Part shown: in pieces, positions 7,768-16,245 of the stretch
Layout: every line of letters starts with the position of its first letter
How positions within the stretch are numbered: the first letter of the stretch is position 1
NCBI RefSeq assembly: GCF_000737325.1
Contig: NZ_CP011125.1
Location: 7,936,001-8,000,000 of the forward strand
Source of the DNA: Sandaracinus amylolyticus
GTDB taxonomy: Bacteria > Myxococcota_A > Polyangia > Polyangiales > Sandaracinaceae
Reading direction: 5' to 3'
Length of the DNA: 64,000 bases
Program-made: the position numbers and the translations under genes
Notes under the pieces: generated by a model
The model's input: only the letters and a program-made list of their open reading frames with translations
What the model was told of the DNA's origin: nothing
Database searches by the model: none

Positions 7768-8595
7768 TCAGGGTTTCCGAGGGCGCGGGGCGCGCTCGCG
7801 ACGAAACGCGCCCGGCGTCGTGTCGCGCACGCTCCGGAAGAGCGTCACGAGGCGCGCGGCGGATCCCACGCCGAGCATCGCGGCGATCGCGGCGAGGTCG
7901 AGCTGCGTGCCCTCGAGCAAGCGCTCGGCGCGCGCGACGACGTGACGGACGCGCTCTTCGCGGATCGAGGTGCCCGCCGCGGCGAGATGACGCTGCAGCG
8001 AGCGCACGCTGAGCCCGAGCTCGCGCGCGAGGTCGCGCGCCGAGAGCGCGCGCGGCTGCTCGTCGAGCGTGACGCGCACCCGGCGCACGATGTCGGGCGC
8101 TTCGAGGAGCGACGCGCGCAGCAGCTCGACGTCGCGCTCCACCTGCGGCGCGCCGAGCCACGCGAAGGCGGCGCGCGACGAGTCGAACGCGCCGATGCGA
8201 TAGCCCTGCCCCACGAGCTGCAGCGCGCCGAGGATCACCGCGCCGCTGAAGCCGCCGCCGTGCAGGATCGCCTGCGGCCCGGTGCGCGCGATCCACACCG
8301 CGCGGTGCTCCGCGAACGCGCGGAGGAGCCGATCGAACGCGAGCACGTCGATCGACTCGAGCCCGCGGATGTCGGTCAGCGTCGGGTCCGACCCGCGCGG
8401 CGAGCGCACGTGCGCGTCCCACACGCCGCACATCTCGTCGACGTCGAGCTCGGTCGGGCGGCCCCACATGACGGTGCCGTGCACGCGCTCGCGCGACTCC
8501 CAGAACGCGAAGCTGCGCCGGACGAGCACGAGATCGGCGGGCGCTCCGAGGAAGCGCTCGATGTCCGGCGCAGGGGTGAACGGGGAACGCGCCAT
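7768..8595 (-). CDS. AraC-family transcriptional regulator
   Basis: A 275-residue regulator from the ATG at 8595; a GTG at 8616 would add seven residues. The C-terminal 90 residues form the double helix-turn-helix of AraC proteins: SARDLARELGLSVRSLQRHLAAAG for the first and LAAIAAMLGVGSAARLVTLFRS for the second, with the usual TPGAFR ending. The N-terminal 170 residues are a mixed alpha/beta sensor of unknown ligand, not an obvious cupin. The neighbouring Rieske gene on the same strand is the natural candidate target, which is inference from position. The second helix-turn-helix is slightly degenerate (SAARLVTLF in place of the usual S.F.R.F). Confidence 0.85.
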   Translation of the reverse strand: MARSPFTPAPDIERFLGAPADLVLVRRSFAFWESRERVHGTVMWGRPTELDVDEMCGVWDAHVRSPRGSDPTLTDIRGLESIDVLAFDRLLRAFAEHRAVWIARTGPQAILHGGGFSGAVILGALQLVGQGYRIGAFDSSRAAFAWLGAPQVERDVELLRASLLEAPDIVRRVRVTLDEQPRALSARDLARELGLSVRSLQRHLAAAGTSIREERVRHVVARAERLLEGTQLDLAAIAAMLGVGSAARLVTLFRSVRDTTPGAFRRERAPRPRKP

Positions 8596-8667
8596 CGTGT
8601 TCTCGGTACGCGCCACGACGGAGCGCGGGCACGTGTCGTCATCGTACTACCGGCGCAGGAGGAGCCG

Positions 8668-9540
8668 ATGAGGAAGACCGTGCTCGTCGCGTGCTTCGTG
8701 CTGATCGCCGCGTGCCGCGAGGAAGATCCGGTGAGCGACGCGGGGGTCGTGCCCGACGCGTCGATCGGCGGATCGCTCGACTGCGCAGGGCTGCTCGGGT
8801 GCGCGGCGGAGTGCGCGGACGAGCCATGCGCCGACGGATGCGTGGCGCGCGCGACGCCCGACGCGATCACGCGGGTGAGCGCGCTGATCGACTGCGTGGA
8901 GCGCGAGGGCTGCGGTGAGGACGACGCGTGCATCGAGGCGCGCTGCGGGAGCGAGGTCGCGTCGTGCCTCGGAGGCGAGCAGCCCGACGGTGGCGTGATC
9001 GTCGCCCCGCACGATGGAGGCGGCGATGCGCTGCCCTCGCGCATCGAGGGCACGACCCGCGACTTCACCGAGTCCTCGGGGCTGACGCTCGACTCGAACG
9101 CGACGGTCGTCTTCGTGCGCGACGACGCGGCGGGCGAGGCCGCGGGCTTCCCGATCGCGAGCGTCGCGTTCTACCGCGTCGAGCGCATCGAGTATCGCGC
9201 GACGGCGACGGGGACCCCCGGGGGCGTGTGCAGCCTGAGCGCCGACGAGACCGAGAGCTTCGTCGCGCCCGACCCGTTCGAGAACAACCTGATGATCGAG
9301 CGCACGCCGGGCGCGGACGGCCTCTACCACTACGAGCTCTCGACGTCGCTCTCGGTGCACCACCCGAACGGCATGGTCACCGTGTGCCCGCCGCCCGCGG
9401 GCACCAGCACCGGCATCTTCAACGCCGAGCACAACGTGAGCAGCGGGACGAGCATGCCGCGCGGTGACGCGCGCACGTTCGTCGGCAGCACGACGCTCAG
9501 CGCGCGCATGTGGTCGTGGGATCTGCGCGCGACCGAGTGA
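8668..9540 (+). CDS. Cys-rich lipoprotein of unknown function
   Basis: The start at 8668 has a strong AGGAGGAG ribosome binding site and gives a lipoprotein signal, MRKTV...LIAAC, with the lipidated Cys at residue 16. After a short linker with DAGVVPDAS, residues 35-110 hold twelve cysteines in a pattern reminiscent of Cys-rich modules of myxobacterial surface lipoproteins. An Asp/Gly-rich linker follows, then a beta-rich C-terminal domain (about residues 125-290). No catalytic motif is seen. The gene is divergent from the AraC regulator and stands alone. Confidence 0.8.
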   Translation: MRKTVLVACFVLIAACREEDPVSDAGVVPDASIGGSLDCAGLLGCAAECADEPCADGCVARATPDAITRVSALIDCVEREGCGEDDACIEARCGSEVASCLGGEQPDGGVIVAPHDGGGDALPSRIEGTTRDFTESSGLTLDSNATVVFVRDDAAGEAAGFPIASVAFYRVERIEYRATATGTPGGVCSLSADETESFVAPDPFENNLMIERTPGADGLYHYELSTSLSVHHPNGMVTVCPPPAGTSTGIFNAEHNVSSGTSMPRGDARTFVGSTTLSARMWSWDLRATE

Positions 9541-9592
9541 TTCCGACGCACCGAGTTGGCAGCGCGGCCGCGCGTGGTAGCACTGTCGCTTC

Positions 9593-10504
9593 GTGAGCGT
9601 CGCAGTCCGCGCCCGCACCCTCCGTCCGCGTGTCCCGACGGTCTCGCTCGCCGTGACGGAGAGCGGGCTCCCGATCCGCGTGTTCCGCTGCGATGGCAGC
9701 AAGCGCATCCACCACGAGGGCCCGCACGCGCATCGGTTCTTCGTGATGGTCTACGCGGCGCGCGGCGTGTGCCGGGTGCGCACCGGAGGCGGTGAGCTCG
9801 AGCTGCGCGCGGGCGATCTGCACCTGCTCTTCCCGGGCGAGCCGCACGACCCGGTGCCGGTCGAGGGCTACGAGGCTTGGGTGGTCGAATTCACGACCGA
9901 CGCGCTCGGCACGCACGACGGGCCGGGCTATTTCGGGAGCGCGGGCGGACGACCGCGCTGGGTCGGGTTCCTGCGCGGGTGCGACGTCTCGTCGCGTCGC
10001 GTGCCGGTGCAGTGCGCGCGTCGAGACGTGATCGAGCGGACGATCCGCGATCTCGCGCGCGAGCTCGACGAGGGCGCGCTCGCACATCGCGAGGCGGCGC
10101 GCGCGCACCTGCAGCTCTTGCTCGTCGAGGTGCTGCGCATGGTCGCGCCCGCACAGACGCCGGCCGCGCTGTCGCCGCTCGTCGAGGAAGTGCTCGCGGT
10201 GATCGACGCGCGCTACGCGGAGTCGATCTCGCTCGCGTCGGTGGCGCGCGCGGTCGGTCGATCGCCGGCGCACGTGACGCACGTGGTGCGGCAGCAGACC
10301 GGGCTCACCGTGGTCGAGTGGATCACCGAGCGCCGCATGGAAGAGGCGCGACGGCGGCTGCGCGACACCGACGAGGACGTCGCGATCGTCGCGGAGCGCA
10401 TCGGGTATCGCTCGACGAACCACTTCATCCGCCAGTTCCGGCGCGCGCACGACCTCACGCCGGGCGCGTGGCGGCGCACGCGCAGCGAGCCGCCCGGCGT
10501 GTGA
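9593..10504 (+). CDS. AraC-family regulator with N-terminal cupin
   Basis: A 303-residue regulator from a GTG start. Residues 20-110 form a cupin-like effector domain (HEGPHAHRFF, then GDLHLLFPGEPH). Residues 205-300 hold the AraC double helix-turn-helix: ISLASVARAVGRSPAHVTHVVRQQTG and the signature DVAIVAERIGYRSTNHFIRQFRRAHDLTPGAWR, here only described by its ends, DVAIVAERIG and LTPGAW. It is convergent with the RND operon, with only one base between the two stop codons (10504 and 10506). Regulation of that operon is plausible from position but the promoter lies 5.6 kb away. Confidence 0.9.
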   Translation: MSVAVRARTLRPRVPTVSLAVTESGLPIRVFRCDGSKRIHHEGPHAHRFFVMVYAARGVCRVRTGGGELELRAGDLHLLFPGEPHDPVPVEGYEAWVVEFTTDALGTHDGPGYFGSAGGRPRWVGFLRGCDVSSRRVPVQCARRDVIERTIRDLARELDEGALAHREAARAHLQLLLVEVLRMVAPAQTPAALSPLVEEVLAVIDARYAESISLASVARAVGRSPAHVTHVVRQQTGLTVVEWITERRMEEARRRLRDTDEDVAIVAERIGYRSTNHFIRQFRRAHDLTPGAWRRTRSEPPGV

Positions 10505-10505
10505 T

Positions 10506-11774
10506 TCACCGTCGATCGAGCCCCACCAGCGCGTGCAGCGTGGCGCGCGCGCCGGCCAGCTGCGCGACGGCGAGCGCGTGCGCGACCGTCGCGTCGAAGC
10601 GCTCGCGCTCGGCGATCAGCAGATCGAGCTGCGTCGCGCGCGCGACCTGGTAGCGCTCGCGCGCGTCGTGCACCGCACGCGCGCTCGCCTCGAGCGCGAT
10701 CGTCGCGGCCTCGACGCGCGCGCGACCGGCCTCGACGCGGTTCCACGCCTCGACGACCGCGCTGTCGGCCGCGACGCGCACCGCATCCGCGCGCGCCTCG
10801 GCCGCGGCGAGCTCGTGATCCGCGGTGGACAGCGCGGCAGGGCGCGCGAAGTCGAACGTCCACTGCGCGGCGACGCCGACGCTCCAGAGCGACTCGGGCT
10901 GGAACCCCGCGGCGTTCGTGTAGCGCTCCCGCGCGAAGGCACGCAGCACCGGGAGCATGCGCTGCCACGCGACCTCGCGGCGGCGCGACGCGCCGTGCGT
11001 CGCCTCGCGCGCGGCGCGCAGCGCGGGCATCTCGTCGAGCATCGCGCGGTAGTCGTCGAGCGGGCGCTCGGCCGCGAGATCGACGTCGAGCGCGACGCGC
11101 GTGGCGTCCGGCTCGAGCCCGCTCGCCGCGAAGAGCGCCTGCGCCGCGAGACGCTCCTCGAGCACGGCGTTCGTGTGCGCCTCGCGCGCGAGGCCGACCT
11201 CGACGTCGGCGCGCGCGACGTCGAGCGCAGGGGCGACGCCCGCGTCGTGCCGGCGGCCCACGTCCTCGCGCGCCCGCTGCGCGACGCGCAGGCGCTCGTC
11301 GCTCGCGTCGACCACGGAGCGCGCACCCACCAGGCGATGCCACGCGACGACCACCGCGATGCGCGCGCGATCCTCGGCGGCGCGGGTCGCTTCGTGCGCG
11401 CCGTCGGCGTCGGCCTCCGACGCGTCGAGCGCGGACCACGCAGCGACGTCGACGAGCGGCACGTCGAGCTGCACTGCGGCGTCGAACTGATCGTACGGAA
11501 GGATCGTCGCGGTGAGCACCGAGCCGTCGGGGCTCGTGCGCTGGGTCCGCACCTCGACCTCGTTGCGCTGGTAGCCGAGGAGCGCGGTGATCGACGGGAG
11601 CAGCGCCGCGCGCGCTTCGTCGATGCGGCTGCGCGCGGCAGCCTCGTCGTGACGCGCGGCGCGCAGCGCGGGCTCGTACGAGGACGCGGCGTCGACGAAC
11701 TGGGAGAGCGGCTGCTGCGCGGCCGCGCGCGACGTGACGAGCAGCGCCGCGATCACGACGAACGCGCGCGTCAT
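10506..11774 (-). CDS. TolC-family outer-membrane efflux protein
   Basis: A 422-residue outer-membrane channel, last gene of a three-gene RND operon. The signal peptide (residues 1-19) ends ASRAAAQ-like. The rest shows the two-fold repeat of long coiled-coil helices separated by short strands typical of TolC, such as LPSITALLGY and GVAAQWTFDFARPA. The protein trimerises to carry substrates across the outer membrane. The ATG at 11774 overlaps the TGA of the adaptor gene (ATGA), which fixes the start and implies coupled translation. The substrate is not predictable. Confidence 0.87.
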   Translation of the reverse strand: MTRAFVVIAALLVTSRAAAQQPLSQFVDAASSYEPALRAARHDEAAARSRIDEARAALLPSITALLGYQRNEVEVRTQRTSPDGSVLTATILPYDQFDAAVQLDVPLVDVAAWSALDASEADADGAHEATRAAEDRARIAVVVAWHRLVGARSVVDASDERLRVAQRAREDVGRRHDAGVAPALDVARADVEVGLAREAHTNAVLEERLAAQALFAASGLEPDATRVALDVDLAAERPLDDYRAMLDEMPALRAAREATHGASRRREVAWQRMLPVLRAFARERYTNAAGFQPESLWSVGVAAQWTFDFARPAALSTADHELAAAEARADAVRVAADSAVVEAWNRVEAGRARVEAATIALEASARAVHDARERYQVARATQLDLLIAERERFDATVAHALAVAQLAGARATLHALVGLDRR

Positions 11775-12919
11775 CGCGGCGCTCCGCGCTCGACCGGCGT
11801 GACGATCGCTCGGTCGGCGAGCCCATCGGGCGCGGAGAGCACGACGCGATCGCCGGGCTGCACGCCGGTCGCGATCTCGAGATCGCGGCCGCGGTCGCGC
11901 ATGATCTCGACGCGCCGCAGGTGCGCGTGATCGTCGGTCCCGACGACCCACGCCGAAGGCCCCTCGTTCGTCATGACGAGGGCGCGCGCAGGCAGGAGCG
12001 CGGCCGCGTGCACGCGCGGCACGCGCAGGCGCGCGCGGAGGTACATGCCCGCGAGCAGCCCCGGCGAGGTCGGGACCTCGATCTCGATGCGCATCGTGCG
12101 CGTCGCGGGATCGAGGCGCGACGCCGTGCGCGCGACGCGCCCCGTCGCGACCACCCGCTCGCCCTCGAGGATCTCGGCGTCGAGCCCGATCGCCATCGCG
12201 GGCGCGTGCTCCTGCGGGACGTCGACGACCACCTCCACGTCGGGCCGCGCGATCTCGAAGAGCACCGTCGCGTTCGCCGTTGCGAGCGCGCCACGATCGA
12301 TCGCGCGCGCGGTGACGATGCCGTCGAACGGCGCGACGATCCGCTGGTATCCGCGCAACGCCTGCAGGCGCCGCAGCTCGGCGCGCTGCGAGTCGAGCGC
12401 GGCGCTCGCGGTGCTGAGCGAGAGCTGCGCGTCGTCGTTCTCCTGTCCGGTCACGACCCCCTGCGCCGACAGCGTCGTGGTGCGCTCGGTCGACGCGCGG
12501 GTGAGCGCGAGGCGCTGCTCGGCCTCGCCGAGGCGCGCGCTCGCCGCGCGGATCTCCTCGTCGCGCTCGGGCGCGCCGAGCTCCGCGAGCAGCTGTCCCG
12601 CCCGCACGTGATCGCCGAGATCGGCGTGCAGCGCGCGCACGAACCCGTCGGCGCGCGCGATCACCGCGATCGTCTCCGCGGGATCGCTGGTCGCGGGCAG
12701 CGTCACCGTCAGCTCGGGCGGCGCGGCCTGCACCGTCTCGATCAGCACGCGCGGCGGCGCAGCACGCTCCGCCTCCTGCGCGGCGAGGCGCGCGGCTCGC
12801 TCGGCGCGCGGCATCCACCCGAGCACGCCGCCACCCGCGATCACCACGATCACGACCAGCACGCCCAGCACGCGCCCGACGGGCGACGTGGGGGCCTCGG
12901 TCCGCAGCTCTCCGTCCAT
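11771..12919 (-). CDS. RND efflux periplasmic adaptor (membrane fusion protein)
   Basis: A 382-residue HlyD/AcrA-type adaptor. An N-terminal membrane anchor spans residues 16-36. A barrel-sandwich half follows (ADGFVRALHADLGDHVRAGQ), then a coiled-coil hairpin of about 80 residues, the second lipoyl half (IVAPFDGIVTARAIDRGAL) and a beta-barrel domain. It bridges the inner-membrane pump and TolC. The start at 12919 lies 5 bases past the stop of the RND gene, and its own stop overlaps the tolC start. The longer ORF upstream is only shadow sequence of the RND gene. Confidence 0.88.
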   Translation of the reverse strand: MDGELRTEAPTSPVGRVLGVLVVIVVIAGGGVLGWMPRAERAARLAAQEAERAAPPRVLIETVQAAPPELTVTLPATSDPAETIAVIARADGFVRALHADLGDHVRAGQLLAELGAPERDEEIRAASARLGEAEQRLALTRASTERTTTLSAQGVVTGQENDDAQLSLSTASAALDSQRAELRRLQALRGYQRIVAPFDGIVTARAIDRGALATANATVLFEIARPDVEVVVDVPQEHAPAMAIGLDAEILEGERVVATGRVARTASRLDPATRTMRIEIEVPTSPGLLAGMYLRARLRVPRVHAAALLPARALVMTNEGPSAWVVGTDDHAHLRRVEIMRDRGRDLEIATGVQPGDRVVLSAPDGLADRAIVTPVERGAPR

Positions 12920-12924
12920 CTTCG

Positions 12925-15900
12925 TCAGCTCTCCGTGCGTAGCGCGAGTTCGGGTCCGTCGAGATCGGGGTCGTGCTCGTGCACCGGCGGGCGGCGTCGC
13001 ACGACCGAGTAGACGACCGGCACGATCAGCAACGTCGTGAGGGTCGAGCCCGCGAGCCCGCCGAGCGCGGCGCGCGCGAGCGTCGCGTTCATCTCGCTGC
13101 CCTCGCCGAGCCCCAGCGACATCGGGAGCATGCCGAGGAACATCGCGAGCGCGGTCATCACGATGGGGCGCAGGCGCGTGCGCCCTGCTTCGAGCGCGGC
13201 GTCGACCGAGGTCGCGGCGCCGGCGCGCGACTCGTTCGCGAACGTCACGAGCAGCGTCGCGTTCGACGTCGCGATCCCGATGCTCGTGATCGCGCCCATC
13301 ATCGACGGCACGTTGAGCGTCGTCTGCGTGACCCACAGCGCCGCGACGATGCCGACGCCCGAGCCGAGCACCGCGACGAGCACGATCGCGGGATCGACCC
13401 ACGATCCGAAGTTCACGACCATCAGCGCGTAGACGATCAGCGCCGCGCAGAGCAGCCCGAGGCCGAGCCCGTGGAACGCCGACTCCATGCTCGCGGGCTG
13501 ACCGCGCAGCGCGATCGTCACGCTCGGCGGGAGCTCGGCGCGATGGCGCGCGAGGATCGCGTCGATGCGCTCGGTGACGCTCGCGAGATCGGCGTCTTGC
13601 ACGCTCGCGCGCACGTTGAACGTCGGCTGCACGTCGACCTGGGTCGCGACGACCGGCGCGGTGCGCCGCGAGATCTCGGCGAGATCACCGACGAGCTGCG
13701 GGCCCGCCGCGGTCGCGAGGCCGAGCGTCGAGAGATCGTCCGCGGACGACGTGAGCCGCTCGGGGATGCGCACCACCACCGGGAACGCGTTGCCGCTGCG
13801 CGGATCGGTCCAGTAGTTCGGGTTCGTCACGCCGCTCGTGCCGACCGCGAGCAGCACGCTCGACGCGACGTCGCGCTGGGTGAGCCCGACCTCCATCGCG
13901 CGCGCACGATCGACCTCGAGGTGCAGGCGCGGTGCGTCGAGCACCTGCTGGAGGCGCACGTCGACGAGCCCCGGCACGTCGCTCAGCTCGGCGCGGATCG
14001 CGCGCGCCGCGGCGAGCGCCTGGTCGCGGTTGAGGCTCGCGACCTGCACGTCGATCGGCGCCGGGATCCCGAAGCTCAGGATCTGCGTCATGATGTCGGC
14101 TGCCTCGAAGTAGACGGTCACGTCGGGCATGCGGCGCTGGACCTCGGCGCGGATCGCGCGCCGGTACTCGTCGGTGGAGCGCGCGCGATCGTGCGCGAGG
14201 TCGATCAGGATCTCGCCCTCCGACGTGCTGGTGCTCGTCGTGTCGGTGATCGCCATCGTGTACGGCGCGGGCAGCCCGATGACGTCGAGGATCCGCTCGC
14301 GATCGTGCGCCGGGATGATCTCGCGCACGATCGACTCGACCGACGCGAAGATGCGCTCGGTCTCCTCGATGCGCGTGCCCGCGGGCGCGCGGACGTGCAG
14401 CCGGATGCGGCCCTGATCGACGGTGGGGAAGAAGTCGCGCCCGAGGTGCGGCACCAGCGCGAACGCGCCCGCGACGACGATCGCGAACCCGCCGATGGTG
14501 AGCGCGGGACGCGCGAGCAGCGCCGCGAGGGCGCGCCCGTACCGCGCGCGCATGCGCTCGAACGCACGCTCGACGACCCCGTTGACGCGCGCGAGCGGAC
14601 CGTGGCCGTGCCCGTGCGGCGCCTCGTGGCGCAGCATCGCGCGCATCATCGTCGGCACGACGGTGCGCGAGAGGAAGTACGACGCCATCACCGAGAGCCC
14701 GACCGCGAGCCCGAGCGGGAGGAACAAGAAGCGCGGCGGCCCCTCGAGGAACACCAGCGACACGAACACGATCGCGATCGAGAGCGACGCGACGAACGCG
14801 GGCGTCGCGATCTCCTGCGCGCCGTCGAGGATCGCGCGGGTGAGCGGCTTGCCCATCGCGCGGTGGCGGTGGACGTTCTCGATCTCGACCGTCGCGTCGT
14901 CGACGAGGATGCCGATGGCGAGCGCGAGCCCGCCGAGCGTCATCACGTTGATCGTGTGGCCCATCGCGCGCATCGCGAGCGCGGCGACGAGCACCGAGAG
15001 CGGGATCGACGTCGCGATGATGATCGTGCTGCGCCAGCTCCCGAGGAAGACGAGGATGAGCAGCGCGGTGAGCGACGCCGCGATCGCGCCCTCGACGACG
15101 AGCCCGTGCACCGCCTCGGTGACGAAGCCCGACTGATCCGAGACGACGTCGATCTCGAGCCCCTCGGGCGCGACCGCGCGCAGCCGCGGGATCATGTCGC
15201 GCACCTGCGCGACGATGTCGGTGGTCGACGCGTCGCCGTTCTTCAGGACCGAGAGCACGATCGCGCGGCTGCCCTCGCGGCGCGCGACGTTGGTCTGCGT
15301 CGCGTAGCCGTCGTGCACGAACGCGACGTCGCGCACGAAGATGGTGCGCCCGTCACGGCGCGCGACCGGCACGTCGTTGAGCGCGTCGATCGACGTCGCG
15401 CTGCTGTTGAGGCTCACGCGCACCTCGAGCTCGCCCATCTTCGCGGTGCCGGTCGGCAGCGTGAGGTTCTGCAGGCCGACCGCCTGCGTGACCTCGGCGG
15501 GCGAGACGCCGCGCGCGCGCAGCGCATCGGGATCGAGATCGACGACGACCTGCCTCGGCGCGCCGCCCGCGGGCACCGGGTAGCGCGAGCCGCGGATCGA
15601 GCCGAGCTGCTGGCGCGCGGTGCGGTTCACGAAGTCGAAGATCTCTGCCTCGGAGAGCGTGTCGCTCGAGAAGCCGAGCTGGAGCACCGGCACGCTCGAC
15701 GCGTCGTAGCGCACGATGATCGGCGGCTGCGTGCCCGGCGGCATGAGCCGCACGATCGTCTGCATGATCGCGGTGACCTGCGCGGTCGACGCGGCGACGT
15801 CGGTGCCCTCGTGGAAGTAGATCTTGATGACCGACGCGCCGTCGAGCGTCTGGCTCTCGATCGTGCGGATGTCCGCGACGTTGCCGGCGATCGCGTACTC

Positions 15901-16101
15901 CGCGGAGCGCGTGATCTGCTGCTGCATCTCGGGCACGGGCAGGCCCGCGTAGACCCACACGACGCTCACGACCGGCAGGTCGACGCTCGGGAAGATGTCG
16001 GTCGGCGTGCGCCGGATCGTCTCGACGCCGGCGACGACGATCAGCAGCGCCAGCACCGCGAACGTGTGTGGGCGACGGAGGGCGAGTCGAACGATCCACA
16101 T
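12925..16101 (-). CDS. RND-family inner-membrane efflux transporter
   Basis: A 1058-residue AcrB/MdtB-like pump, first gene of a complete pump-adaptor-channel operon. It has TM1 at residues 12-30, a large periplasmic loop, TM2-6 with the proton-relay motif GILVDDATVEIENVHRH, a second periplasmic loop, and TM7-12 near the end. The start at 16101 (MWIVRLALRRP) gives the normal short cytoplasmic N-terminus; the upstream 21 codons are unlikely. A His-rich stretch (HEAPHGHGHG) lies in the cytoplasmic loop after TM6. That is unusual and could bind metal, but the rest does not look like a CusA-type metal pump. Confidence 0.92.
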   Translation of the reverse strand: MWIVRLALRRPHTFAVLALLIVVAGVETIRRTPTDIFPSVDLPVVSVVWVYAGLPVPEMQQQITRSAEYAIAGNVADIRTIESQTLDGASVIKIYFHEGTDVAASTAQVTAIMQTIVRLMPPGTQPPIIVRYDASSVPVLQLGFSSDTLSEAEIFDFVNRTARQQLGSIRGSRYPVPAGGAPRQVVVDLDPDALRARGVSPAEVTQAVGLQNLTLPTGTAKMGELEVRVSLNSSATSIDALNDVPVARRDGRTIFVRDVAFVHDGYATQTNVARREGSRAIVLSVLKNGDASTTDIVAQVRDMIPRLRAVAPEGLEIDVVSDQSGFVTEAVHGLVVEGAIAASLTALLILVFLGSWRSTIIIATSIPLSVLVAALAMRAMGHTINVMTLGGLALAIGILVDDATVEIENVHRHRAMGKPLTRAILDGAQEIATPAFVASLSIAIVFVSLVFLEGPPRFLFLPLGLAVGLSVMASYFLSRTVVPTMMRAMLRHEAPHGHGHGPLARVNGVVERAFERMRARYGRALAALLARPALTIGGFAIVVAGAFALVPHLGRDFFPTVDQGRIRLHVRAPAGTRIEETERIFASVESIVREIIPAHDRERILDVIGLPAPYTMAITDTTSTSTSEGEILIDLAHDRARSTDEYRRAIRAEVQRRMPDVTVYFEAADIMTQILSFGIPAPIDVQVASLNRDQALAAARAIRAELSDVPGLVDVRLQQVLDAPRLHLEVDRARAMEVGLTQRDVASSVLLAVGTSGVTNPNYWTDPRSGNAFPVVVRIPERLTSSADDLSTLGLATAAGPQLVGDLAEISRRTAPVVATQVDVQPTFNVRASVQDADLASVTERIDAILARHRAELPPSVTIALRGQPASMESAFHGLGLGLLCAALIVYALMVVNFGSWVDPAIVLVAVLGSGVGIVAALWVTQTTLNVPSMMGAITSIGIATSNATLLVTFANESRAGAATSVDAALEAGRTRLRPIVMTALAMFLGMLPMSLGLGEGSEMNATLARAALGGLAGSTLTTLLIVPVVYSVVRRRPPVHEHDPDLDGPELALRTES

Positions 16102-16245
16102 CGCGGCGCAGCTTCTAGGGCGCGGAAAGGGGCCCGCGATGGTCGTGCGCCGACGCGCGATCACCCGATCTTTCGATCGCGATGTAGGCGCCCCGGGGGC
16201 GAGGCCTTTACACGTCCGCTACGCTCGATCGCCGAGGGCTCGCGC

